Shown here one piece after another: positions 16,674 through 23,935 of a DNA stretch of 47,495 nucleotides. The DNA comes from Cellulomonas fimi (GTDB taxonomy: Bacteria > Actinomycetota > Actinomycetes > Actinomycetales > Cellulomonadaceae). The notes beneath the pieces were generated by a model. That model was not told the DNA's origin. It was given only the letters and a program-made list of their open reading frames with translations, and ran no database searches. Each line of letters begins with the position of its first letter. Within the stretch, counting starts at the first letter, position 1. The position numbers were made by a program, and so were the translations under genes. The stretch spans positions 1-47,495 of the forward strand of contig NZ_JAPESW010000028.1 of NCBI RefSeq assembly GCF_028527925.1, read 5' to 3'.

Positions 16674-16892
16674 ATGGCGGATCTCGAGCAGGCGCGCGCA
16701 GCGAAGGAACGATTGCGTGCCGACCTCGCCGGGCGACCAGACGTGCGGGGGATCGGGATCACACCGGACGGTGACGGCTACCTCCTGCAGGTGAACGTGT
16801 CCGCCCGCGGGCGGTCCGCCGAGGTGCCCCGCGCGGTCGACGGCGTCGCCGTCAAGGTCCGCGTCGTCGGCGCGATCTCGGCGAGCGCCTGA
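16674..16892 (+). CDS. Small protein resembling the protease N-terminal domain
   Basis: 72 residues, 56 nt after the protease, same strand. It consists of an acidic/basic helix (LEQARAAKERLRADLAGR) followed by RGIGITPDGDGYLLQVNV and VPRAVDGVAVKVRVVGAI. The pattern matches the protease N-terminus (ALGLAPLAGGGYGVAVRY, then VPAV and TGRI), with the same order of helix, G-x-x-P-x-x-x-G-Y turn and beta strands. This is a by-eye similarity. It could act in trans as a prodomain, inhibitor or chaperone of the protease; that is inference. GGGAAG precedes ATG 16674 at slightly long spacing. Confidence 0.7.
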   Translation: MADLEQARAAKERLRADLAGRPDVRGIGITPDGDGYLLQVNVSARGRSAEVPRAVDGVAVKVRVVGAISASA

Positions 16893-16895
16893 GCC

Positions 16896-16951
16896 GAGCA
16901 CCCGCAGCCCAGCGCCCGCAGCTGGGCGCCCGCAGCCGAGCACCCGCAGCC
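16896..16951. repeat. Four tandem 14-nt repeats with a hairpin, between convergent genes
   Basis: Four adjacent copies of a GAGCACCCGCAGCC-like unit occupy 16896-16909, 16910-16923, 16924-16937 and 16938-16951. The first and last are identical. GCCCAGC (16907-16913) and GCTGGGC (16921-16927) pair around a 7-nt loop, so the array can also fold and may terminate transcription from both sides. Confidence 0.75.
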
Positions 16952-16997
16952 GGGGGCCCGGCCGCCGTGGCGACCGGACCCCCGAGGACTGCGACGC

Positions 16998-18341
16998 TCA
17001 GGCGAGCGAGCAGGGCTGACCGTTGAGCGCGACGCCCGTCGGCTGACCCGGCGCGCCGCTGCTCGACCCCATGAACCCGAACGTCACCGCGCCGTGGTGC
17101 GGGATCGTCCCGTTCCACGCGGCGGCCCGCGCGGTCACCACGGCACCCGACTGGGTGGCCGAGCCGTTCCAGGCCTGCGTGACCTTCTCGCCCTTCGTGA
17201 AGGTCCACACGAGCTGCCAGCCGTTCACGGGCGTCATGGACTCGTTGGAGATCGTGACGTTGCCGACGAACCCGCCGGACCACGCGTTCGAGACGTCGAA
17301 CTTCACCGAGCACGAGCCCGCGGGCGTCGAGCCCGAGCTGAACGTGAGCGTCGAGGACCGCGCGGAGACGTTGCCCGCGGCGTCCGTCGCCGTGACGTAG
17401 ACCGCGTACGACGTGCCGGGCGTCAGGCCCGACAGCGTGGTCGCCGTCGAGGTCGGCCGCGCGAGGACTGCGCCCGTCGTGGCGTCGTGCACGGTGTAGC
17501 CGGTGACGCCCACGGCGTCGGCCGACGCGGCCCACGTGAGGGACGCCGTCGTGCCGTCGACGGAGGCGACCGTCGGCGTGCCCGGAGCGGTGGGCGCCGT
17601 CGTGTCCACCGGGTCCGGGTCGCCGGGGTCGCCCGGGTCGGTCGTGCCGCCGCCGTCGAAGACGACGTCGGAGCAGTTGTAGAACGACTCGGGGCTGTCG
17701 GTGCGCTCCCAGATCGACAGGATCACGTGCCGGCCGGTCTTCTGCGGCAGCTGCGCCGTCCAGTAGTACTCGGGGCCGGTCGGGCCGCCCGAGCGGGTCG
17801 GCGGGTTGAGCACCCGGTCGAACGGCGCGGGCTCGAGGTCGTCCCAGCCGATCGGCTGGCTCGGGTCCCAGCCGTCCTTCGTGATCCACTGCGTCCACCA
17901 GCCGGGGTGCGGGACCGTCGCCGCGTACTGGAACGTGATGCGGCCGCCCGACTGCAGCTTCGTCGTCGGCCACTGGGTGCTCGGGGTGTTGAACGCCGCG
18001 AACTTCGCGTCCGGCGCGCAGAGCTTGCCGTCGGGGATCGTCTGGTGCTGCCCCGCGATGGTGCCGAGCAGGTTGCCGTACCAGTTGTAGAAGGGGTACG
18101 GGTTCGCGGCGAGCGCCTGCTGGCAGATCGGGTTGGTCGGCAGCATGTTGCCCGCCTGACCGGCGGCCTGCCCGCCGGCGAGCCCGTCGAGGTAGCACGC
18201 GTACGTGCGCGTCTGCGGGTACGTGAGGCCGCCGTGGGCCTCGGCGCGCGACGCCGGCATCGCGACGACCGTCGCGGCGGCGAGCCCGGCGATCGCGGCG
18301 GCCACGAGGGCTCTGCGTCGCAGGGCGGTGACGGTGGACAT
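16998..18341 (-). CDS. AA10 lytic polysaccharide monooxygenase with FN3 and CBM2 modules
   Basis: 447 residues, secreted. The signal peptide ends SRAEA, leaving His36 as the mature N-terminus (HGGLTYPQTR). His36 and His145 (PHPGW) make the copper brace, and Phe220 in ESFYNCSDV is at the axial position usual for AA10. Family order: AA10 (36-~228), a Thr/Asp/Pro linker, an FN3 domain (~247-330, PGTPTVASVDGTTASLTW) and CBM2 (~337-447, with exposed Trp in NAWSGGF, GWQLVWTF and AAWNGTI). It oxidatively cleaves crystalline cellulose or chitin; the CBM2 favours cellulose. AAGGAG lies 8 nt before ATG 18341. A motif shared with the second LPMO gene lies at 18474-18490. Confidence 0.96.
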   Translation of the reverse strand: MSTVTALRRRALVAAAIAGLAAATVVAMPASRAEAHGGLTYPQTRTYACYLDGLAGGQAAGQAGNMLPTNPICQQALAANPYPFYNWYGNLLGTIAGQHQTIPDGKLCAPDAKFAAFNTPSTQWPTTKLQSGGRITFQYAATVPHPGWWTQWITKDGWDPSQPIGWDDLEPAPFDRVLNPPTRSGGPTGPEYYWTAQLPQKTGRHVILSIWERTDSPESFYNCSDVVFDGGGTTDPGDPGDPDPVDTTAPTAPGTPTVASVDGTTASLTWAASADAVGVTGYTVHDATTGAVLARPTSTATTLSGLTPGTSYAVYVTATDAAGNVSARSSTLTFSSGSTPAGSCSVKFDVSNAWSGGFVGNVTISNESMTPVNGWQLVWTFTKGEKVTQAWNGSATQSGAVVTARAAAWNGTIPHHGAVTFGFMGSSSGAPGQPTGVALNGQPCSLA

Positions 18342-18473
18342 GGCGGGACTCCTTCCGACGTGCGGCGTCGTCGCCGCGGGGCGCCCTCCTGCCGGCGGCC
18401 CGCCGGGTCGCGCGGCCGCCAGGGGGCAGGGTGGGGTCAGGCTGGCCGCGCCGGCCGAGGACCGACAACCCGG

Positions 18474-18490
18474 CGAATGGTTTCGGGCGC
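18474..18490 (-). promoter_or_regulatory. LPMO upstream motif, copy 1
   Basis: On the plus strand it reads CGAA-N4-TTCGGGCGC; CGAA and TTCG are inverted arms. The near edge is 133 nt upstream of the LPMO start at 18341. The second LPMO gene has the same motif 134 nt upstream of its start. Probable binding site for a common regulator; the protein is unknown. Confidence 0.5.
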
Positions 18491-18627
18491 GGGCCGCCGA
18501 CCAGCGCCGGGGTCGCGTGCGCCTCACCCGTTCGGCGCAGCACGATCGGGGCAATTGGTGGCGCACCGGGCGGCCGGCGGGCCCGGAACGACGCGGGGCC
18601 GGGGTGATCTCATGCACCTCTCATGCC

Positions 18628-18653
18628 CTCAACTGTTCGGACAGGTGTCCGAG
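18628..18653 (+). promoter_or_regulatory. Possible sigma-28 (FliA)-type promoter and palindrome before the GGDEF gene
   Basis: CTCA (18628-18631) is followed after 16 nt by TCCGAG (18648-18653). This is close to the CTCA-N15/16-GCCGAA pattern recalled for actinobacterial FliA promoters. The same stretch holds a near-perfect palindrome, TCGGACA (18637-18643) and TGTCCGA (18646-18652), with a 2-nt centre. The element ends 16 nt before the GTG start. Either a motility sigma factor or a dimeric repressor could use it. Confidence 0.35.
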
Positions 18654-18669
18654 GGACGATGATGGGCGC

Positions 18670-20106
18670 GTGACGCGCCGGGGGACCGCCGAGGGGACCC
18701 GCAGGGACCATCGGTCCGCTGCGGCGCTCGTCGGCGTCCGGGGTCTGGCGACCGCGGCGCACCGTCTCGACCGCGGCCGCACCCTCGACGACGTCGTCGA
18801 GGTCGCCGCGTCCGTCGGTGCCGAGATGCTCGGCGCGAGCTCGTTCGCGGTCCTCAGCATCGAGCAGGACACCGCGCGCGTCGTGCGCGTCCACCCCGAG
18901 CCCACCGACCCCCGCGTCGTCTGGCGCGTGCGTGCGTCCTACCGTGCGGACGACCGCCCCGCGCTGCGCCGGCTCATCCGCGACCGCGTCAGCTGGGTCG
19001 CGCACGCGGTCGACGTCGCGGGACGCCCCGTCACGGCCGCCGACGACGGCGCGGGCGACTCGGTCGAGGTCGAGACTCTGCGCGAGATCGGCGGCGCGTC
19101 CGCGCTCGCGTCGCCCGTCGTCGTCAACGGCACCGTCTGGGGTCAGCTGTACGCGATGCGCGAGCTCGGGTCCCCGCTGTTCGGGGTCGACGACCTGGCG
19201 CGCGCCGAGGTCCTGGGTGCGCTCCTGGGCGGCGCGATCGCGCGCGTCGACCTCGAGGGGCAGGTCCGTCACCTCGTCGCCGACGACCCGCTGACCGGCC
19301 TCGCGAACCGACGCGTCGCGGACGCCGCGGCCGAGGCCGCGCTCGAGTCGGGCCAGGAGACGTGCATCGTCATGTGCGACGTCGACGGCCTCAAGCGCGT
19401 GAACGACGAGCTCGGCCACGACACCGGCGACGACCTGCTGCGATCCGTCGCGGACGTCCTGCGGCGCGCGTCCGACGCCCTGCCCGGCACCACCGCGGCC
19501 CGCATCGGCGGCGACGAGTTCTGCCTCGTCACGGTCGGCCGGCGCCGGGTCGAGGTCGCCGAGGTCGTCGCCGCGACCGTCGCCGAGTTCCCCCTGCCGC
19601 ACGGCGCCGCGATCTCCTACGGCATCGCGACGACGGCCGTGACCGGTGCGACGTCCGCGCGCCACCTGTTCCGGCAGGCCGACATGGCGCAGTACCGGGC
19701 CAAGCGGGCCCGCGCGCGCGCCCTGCGGGCCGCCGCCCCGACGACCGCCGACCCCGCCGTGACGGCGGAGCGCGTCGTCGTCGCCGGGACCGCCGCGATC
19801 GTCGCCGCGCAGTCCGGCATCGTGCCGCGCCTGTGCGCGCTCGCCGCCGCCGCCACGGAGACGCTCGGCGGGGCCGGCTGGGCCGTGCTCATGCGGCGCC
19901 CTGGGGAGTCGCCGGACGGTCCGGCGTCCGCCGTCGCGCGCGGCGGGGCTCCTGTCGACGTGACGCAGGCCGAGTCGTCGACGACGGTCGTCGAGCACGG
20001 TCCGTGGGTCGTGGAGATCGGCGTCTCGGCGACGGCCGCGACGGGCGAGGTCGTCGACACGTCGCTCGACGCGCTGGTCGCGGTCGCGGTCCTCGGCGCG
20101 TCCTGA
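18670..20106 (+). CDS. GAF-GGDEF protein, predicted diguanylate cyclase
   Basis: 478 residues from GTG 18670. A GAF domain (about 30-190) with GASALASPVVVNGTVWGQLYA precedes a GGDEF domain (about 200-350). The cyclase features are DDPLTGLANRR, the metal-binding MCDVDGLKRVNDELGHDTGDD, and an intact RIGGDEF active site. So it should make cyclic di-GMP from GTP. The RxxD inhibitory site expected five residues before GGDEF is absent, which suggests no c-di-GMP product feedback. The C-terminal ~120 residues (AAQSGIVPRLCALAAAATETLGGAGWAVL) look like a second, degenerate GAF-type domain. No TM segments. No EAL domain. Confidence 0.9.
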   Translation: MTRRGTAEGTRRDHRSAAALVGVRGLATAAHRLDRGRTLDDVVEVAASVGAEMLGASSFAVLSIEQDTARVVRVHPEPTDPRVVWRVRASYRADDRPALRRLIRDRVSWVAHAVDVAGRPVTAADDGAGDSVEVETLREIGGASALASPVVVNGTVWGQLYAMRELGSPLFGVDDLARAEVLGALLGGAIARVDLEGQVRHLVADDPLTGLANRRVADAAAEAALESGQETCIVMCDVDGLKRVNDELGHDTGDDLLRSVADVLRRASDALPGTTAARIGGDEFCLVTVGRRRVEVAEVVAATVAEFPLPHGAAISYGIATTAVTGATSARHLFRQADMAQYRAKRARARALRAAAPTTADPAVTAERVVVAGTAAIVAAQSGIVPRLCALAAAATETLGGAGWAVLMRRPGESPDGPASAVARGGAPVDVTQAESSTTVVEHGPWVVEIGVSATAATGEVVDTSLDALVAVAVLGAS

Positions 20107-20197
20107 CACTCGCGACGTCGCGCACGTCCTGAACGTCGCGCCCTCTCGCGTCTCCTGACCGTCGCGCCTCCGTCTTGCGGCGAGTTCGTCAGGTCGT

Positions 20198-20250
20198 GCC
20201 GGGTTCGTCATCTCGAGCTGACGAGCTCAGCAGGAGGTGACGAACCCGGC
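20198..20250. terminator. Bidirectional terminator between convergent GGDEF and NHL/thioredoxin genes
   Basis: GCCGGGTTCGTCA (20198-20210) and TGACGAACCCGGC (20238-20250) pair perfectly over 13 bp. The 27-nt spacer contains a second small stem (GCTGA with TCAGC). It lies between the stops of two convergent genes. Confidence 0.7.
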
Positions 20251-20282
20251 GACGGGGGACCGGCGGCGGCCGGGGTCAGGGG

Positions 20283-22199
20283 TCAGCCGTGCAGGGGGAG
20301 CGTGAGGCTCGCGGGGGCGCCCTCGACGACCCGGACCGGCACGCCCCAGTCCTGCGCGTTGAGGTGGCACGCCGGGTACTCGACGGACGGGTCCGCGTCG
20401 CACGACGCCGCGTGCGCGGTCACGTGCAGCACGCCCTCGCCGACGGCCGGGTCGAGCCGCAGCGCGCGCGTGAGCGGCACGTCGTCGCCCGCGCCGTCGA
20501 GCAGCAGCCCGGGCGGTGTCGAGGACACCTGCAGGCGTGTCGACGGACCGAAGCGGTCGTCGTACTTCTGCCCGGCCGCGGGCGTGAACACGACGTCGAG
20601 CAGCACGTCGCCGGGCGCGAGGTCGGTCACCGGCCGTTGCGTCCGGTGCGCGCCGCCGTCGACGACCTGGCCCGCACCCGCGGGGAGCGCGACGCGCGTG
20701 ACCCGGTGCGCCGCGGACTCGACGACGAGCACGTCGAGCCCGCCGTCGCCGGCCACGCCCCCGGGCAGGACCAGCAGGCCGCTCGGCTCCGCGAGGTCGC
20801 GCGCGACCGTCGTCACGTCGCCGGCACCGGCCGGCTCGCCGTCGGCGGGCGGCACGTAGCGGCGCACGGCGCCGTTGTACGTGTCGGCGACGAGGACGGA
20901 CCCGTCGGGCAGCGCGGCCACGCCGAGCGGGTGCTGCAGGCGGGCCTGGTCGGCGCGCCCGTCGCGGTGCCCGAAGTCGAACAGCCCCTCGCCGACGGCG
21001 GTGTGCAGCGTCCCGTCGGCGGGGTCGAGCCAGCGCAGCGCGGACGTCTCGGAGTCCGCGACCCAGACGCGCCCGTCGGGTCCGACCGACAGCCCGGACG
21101 GCTGCGCGAGCCACGCGTCGGCGCCCGGGCCGTCGAGCAGCCCCTCGTTCATGGTCCCGGCGACGTGCCGCAGCCGCGTGCCGTCGAACGTCCACAGCGT
21201 GTGGTTGCCGGCCATCGCGACGACGAACGCGCCGAGCGCGGCGGACCAGACGACGTCCCACGGCGACGACAGCCGCACGTCGAGCGCCGGCCCGTCGTAC
21301 CCCGCGCCCGTGCCGCCGCCGCGTACGTTGTCCGCCGCACCGACCATGAGCTGCTCGCCCGTGCCGGCGACCGTCGTCACGTGCCCGTCGGCGAGGCGCA
21401 CGCCGCGCAGCGCGTGGTTCACGGTGTCGGCGACGAGGACGTCGTACCCGAGCGCGTCCCGCAGGTGCTCGGGCACGAGGGCCAGGCCGTTCGGCTCGCT
21501 GAACCGCGCGGCGTCCGGGCCGCCGTCGACGAGCCCGCGCTCGGCCGAGCCGATGCGCCGCAGCAGCGTCGACCCGTCCGCGGCGACCTCCGTGAGCGCG
21601 TGGTGCCCGGCGTCCGCGACGAGCAGCGACCCACCCGGGAGGGCGACGACCTTCGCGGGGAAGCGCAGCGTCCCGGCGGTCGGCGCGGGCGGCACGTACG
21701 GGCCGTCGCCCCGGTGCAGCGTGCCCTTCGCGTCGTGCTCCGCGACGAGCTCCTCGAGCAGCACCTCGAGGTTGTGCCGGTGCCCCTCGCCGGCCATCTG
21801 CGCGACGACGTAGCCCTCGGGGTCGATCACGACGAGCGTCGGCCACGCGCGCGCGGTGTACGCCGACCACGTGACGAGCTCGGGGTCGTCGAGCACCGGG
21901 TGGTGCACCTCGTACCGCTCGACGGCAGCCGCGAGCGCGACCGGGTCGGCCTCGTGCACGAACTTCGGCGAGTGCACCCCGACGACGACGAGCACGTCGC
22001 GGAACCGCTCCTCGACCTCGCGCAGCTCGTCGAGGACGTGCAGGCAGTTGATGCAGCAGAACGTCCAGAAGTCCAGGACGACGACCTTGCCGCGCAGGTC
22101 CGCGAGCGTCACGTCCCGTCCGCCGGTGTTGAGCCACCCCCGCCCGATGAGCTCGGAGGCGCGGACACGGGGCAGCCGGGTGGAGGGCGTCGCGGTCAC
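20283..22199 (-). CDS. NHLRC2-like protein: thioredoxin domain plus NHL beta-propeller
   Basis: 638 residues, no signal peptide. The N-terminal thioredoxin-like domain (about 15-165) has WTFCCINCLHV with the redox pair Cys49/Cys52 and the cis-Pro region RAWPTLVVID. The rest is a six-bladed NHL propeller with repeats such as PGGSLLVADAGHHALTEV, DVLVADTVNHALRGV, RVWVADSETSALRWL and SVLVADTYNGAVRRY. A C-terminal beta domain follows. The architecture and the CCINC motif match human NHLRC2 and its bacterial relatives, whose substrate is unknown. Start GTG 22199. A 54-codon membrane-protein gene ends 68 nt upstream on the same strand. Confidence 0.9.
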   Translation of the reverse strand: MTATPSTRLPRVRASELIGRGWLNTGGRDVTLADLRGKVVVLDFWTFCCINCLHVLDELREVEERFRDVLVVVGVHSPKFVHEADPVALAAAVERYEVHHPVLDDPELVTWSAYTARAWPTLVVIDPEGYVVAQMAGEGHRHNLEVLLEELVAEHDAKGTLHRGDGPYVPPAPTAGTLRFPAKVVALPGGSLLVADAGHHALTEVAADGSTLLRRIGSAERGLVDGGPDAARFSEPNGLALVPEHLRDALGYDVLVADTVNHALRGVRLADGHVTTVAGTGEQLMVGAADNVRGGGTGAGYDGPALDVRLSSPWDVVWSAALGAFVVAMAGNHTLWTFDGTRLRHVAGTMNEGLLDGPGADAWLAQPSGLSVGPDGRVWVADSETSALRWLDPADGTLHTAVGEGLFDFGHRDGRADQARLQHPLGVAALPDGSVLVADTYNGAVRRYVPPADGEPAGAGDVTTVARDLAEPSGLLVLPGGVAGDGGLDVLVVESAAHRVTRVALPAGAGQVVDGGAHRTQRPVTDLAPGDVLLDVVFTPAAGQKYDDRFGPSTRLQVSSTPPGLLLDGAGDDVPLTRALRLDPAVGEGVLHVTAHAASCDADPSVEYPACHLNAQDWGVPVRVVEGAPASLTLPLHG

Positions 22200-22267
22200 G
22201 CCCCTAGTGGATCACGCGCGCGTGGCCTGACCGTTCCCAGGGTGCCGGTCGGACGCCCGGCCGACGG

Positions 22268-22432
22268 TCACTGGAAGCGCGACGCAAACGTCAGCCCGAG
22301 CGCGACGACCGCGGCGACGAGCAGCAGGACCCAGTAGCCGCGGCGGCGCCAGAACAGCGACGGCGGCTCGGTGCCCCGCTCGTCCGACGCGTCGTGCGGG
22401 ACGGGCTCGTGGTCGGGGTTCTCGCTCGGCAC
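22268..22432 (-). CDS. Small single-pass membrane protein (54 residues)
   Basis: Start GTG 22432 with GGAG about 8 nt upstream; stop TGA at 22268-22270. The peptide has an acidic N-terminal half (VPSENPDHEPVPHDASDERG), then FWRRRGYWVLLLVAAVVALG, a single TM helix near the C-terminus preceded by Arg, and ends SRFQ. Codon third positions are G/C as expected for a real gene here. It lies 68 nt upstream of the NHL/thioredoxin gene and may be co-transcribed. No family recognised. The membrane topology is N-terminus inside by the positive-inside rule. Confidence 0.65.
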   Translation of the reverse strand: MPSENPDHEPVPHDASDERGTEPPSLFWRRRGYWVLLLVAAVVALGLTFASRFQ

Positions 22433-22546
22433 GGGGCGCTCCGTCGGTCGGCGGTCGGGCGGTCGGTGGCCTCATCCTGCCGCGCGTCGCGACGACGACC
22501 AAGGACCGACGGCACTGCGGACGGCCGCGGGCGGCGGCCGGGACGA

Positions 22547-22593
22547 CGGACGCCCGCCGCCCGACCCGTGGGGGTCAGGACGACGGGCGTCCG
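22547..22593 (-). terminator. Hairpin after the second LPMO gene
   Basis: CGGACGCCCG (22547-22556) pairs with CGGGCGTCCG (22584-22593), 10 bp perfect. A second stem (GACCC with GGGTC) lies inside the loop. It lies 24 nt beyond the LPMO stop on the minus strand. Confidence 0.6.
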
Positions 22594-22616
22594 GGTGGTG
22601 CGGTGGTGCCGGTCGA

Positions 22617-23693
22617 TCAGTGCGTGCCGCAGGAGACCGCGGTGACGCCCTGGCCGTTGCCGCTGCCGATGAAGCCGGCAGTGGCGGTGCCGCCCGCGGG
22701 CAGCTTGCTGTTCCAGTCGACGCTGGTCAGCGTGTTCGCCGCCGACAGGGTGCTGCTCCACGCCTGCTGCACGGTCGTGCCGCCGATCGCGGTGTGCCAG
22801 CCGGTGATCGCGCTGGAGCCGGCCTTCACGGTGACCTCACCGACGAACCCGCTGCTCCACGAGTTCACGACCTTCACGGTCGCGGTGCAGGTGCCCGGGC
22901 CCGAGGTCTGCGTGGGCGTCGGCGTCGGCGTCGGCGTGACCGTCGGGGTCGGGGTGACGGTCGGCGTGGGCGTGACGGTCGGCGTCGGCGTGACCGTCGG
23001 CGTCGGGGTCACGGTCGGCGTCGGCGTGCTCGTGCCGCCGATGTTGATGTCGGAGCACAGGTAGTACGGCTGGTCGAGGTGGCTGGCCTGCCAGATCGTG
23101 AACAGCACCGCACGGCCGCTGTAGCCCGTCAGGTCGACGTCGGTCTGGTACAGGCCCGTCGTCGGGTAGCGCCCGGTCTCCTTGACCAGGGTGATGTCAT
23201 CCCAGCCGAGCGCCTCCTTCGTCGGGTCGTAGCCCGGCTTGGAGACGTAGATGCGCAGGTAGTCGGCGCCGTGCTTCGCACCGTCGGTGAGCGTGAGCTG
23301 GAACTTCGTCGGCACGTTCTTCGCGACCCACGGGCCGGGCGTGTCGAGGTAGTCGTACCGCGGCGAGAACGTCTTGCCGCCGGAGCAGAGCTGCCCGTTC
23401 GGGATGACGGCCTCGTGCCGACCGCCGACGTCCTCGCGGTACAGGCCGTTCCAGTTCCACATCGCGTTCGGGTCGTGCTGGTACGCGCCCCAGCACATGG
23501 GGTCGACGTTCTTCATGTTCTGGTTGAGGTGGTCCGAGCCCCAGACCTCCCAGCACCGGTAGTTCCGGGTGGGCGGGTCCGTGACGGAACCGTGGGCGGA
23601 GGCGGGTGCGGACGTGACGACGGCGGCGCCGATGGCCACCGCGACCGCCGCCAGGGCGGCGAAGAGCGTGCGTGGGCGTGCACGGACGGTCAT
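22617..23693 (-). CDS. AA10 lytic polysaccharide monooxygenase with Pro-Thr linker and CBM2
   Basis: 358 residues, secreted. The signal peptide ends APASA, giving His34 as the mature N-terminus (HGSVTDPPTRNYRC). His34 and His141 (AKHGADY) make the copper brace. At the place of the usual axial Phe there is Tyr210 (QPYYLCSDI), unlike the first LPMO. The AA10 domain (34-~219) is joined by a (PTPTVT)n linker to a CBM2 (~262-358, VVNSWSSGFVGEVTV, TGWHTAIGG, VDWNSKLP). Compared with the first LPMO it lacks the FN3 module. The two probably have complementary regioselectivity on cellulose; this is inference from the subfamily look. AGGAG lies 9 nt before ATG 23693. Confidence 0.96.
   Translation of the reverse strand: MTVRARPRTLFAALAAVAVAIGAAVVTSAPASAHGSVTDPPTRNYRCWEVWGSDHLNQNMKNVDPMCWGAYQHDPNAMWNWNGLYREDVGGRHEAVIPNGQLCSGGKTFSPRYDYLDTPGPWVAKNVPTKFQLTLTDGAKHGADYLRIYVSKPGYDPTKEALGWDDITLVKETGRYPTTGLYQTDVDLTGYSGRAVLFTIWQASHLDQPYYLCSDINIGGTSTPTPTVTPTPTVTPTPTVTPTPTVTPTPTVTPTPTPTPTQTSGPGTCTATVKVVNSWSSGFVGEVTVKAGSSAITGWHTAIGGTTVQQAWSSTLSAANTLTSVDWNSKLPAGGTATAGFIGSGNGQGVTAVSCGTH
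22936..23025. repeat. Five 18-nt tandem repeats encoding the Pro-Thr linker
   Basis: Five adjacent units (22936-22953, 22954-22971, 22972-22989, 22990-23007, 23008-23025) of the form GTGACSGTCGGSGTSGGS encode the PTPTVT linker of the LPMO in reverse. Differences fall only at third codon positions. Such arrays often vary in copy number between strains. Confidence 0.9.
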
Positions 23694-23826
23694 GGTGCGG
23701 GTCTCCTCTCGATGCGGGACGGCCCCCGTGAGCGCGTCCCGGCACCGGCCTCGCTGCCAACCCGCCGAGGTCGCGTCCCCCTAGGGGCTCCACCCTGCGG
23801 ACGACGTGCCCTTTCGGGCCACCGTC

Positions 23827-23843
23827 TGAAGCGATTCGGGCGC
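23827..23843 (-). promoter_or_regulatory. LPMO upstream motif, copy 2
   Basis: It reads TGAA-N4-TTCGGGCGC on the plus strand, the same 17-nt pattern as 18474-18490. Its near edge is 134 nt upstream of the LPMO start at 23693. It is also ~93 nt upstream of the divergent patatin gene and might influence it. Confidence 0.5.
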
Positions 23844-23935
23844 CACTTTCGACAGCGGGTGGCGCCCCGGTGACCAGCGACGGTGGCCTGGGACGTCGCT
23901 GGGCCCCGCGTCGTCGGCTGTGCCACGATCCGGAC

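Larger units (their letters stand above)
18342..18669. other. 328-nt intergenic region between the divergent LPMO and GGDEF genes
   Basis: No credible gene is seen here. It holds the leader of the LPMO (-), the shared LPMO motif (18474-18490), a lower-GC patch around 18600-18660 and the palindrome and possible sigma-28-type promoter of the GGDEF gene (18628-18653). Confidence 0.7.

Noticed and set aside
18342..18669. CelR/CebR-type operator (TGGGAGCGCTCCCA) upstream of the LPMO genes
   Set aside because: No such palindrome or close variant is seen in this gap or in 23694-23935.
22936..23025. Regular tandem repeats that could be taken for a CRISPR array
   Set aside because: The 18-nt units are directly adjacent with no spacers and encode the Pro-Thr linker of a secreted LPMO. 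The 14-nt repeats at 16896-16951 also have no spacers, and no cas genes are present.
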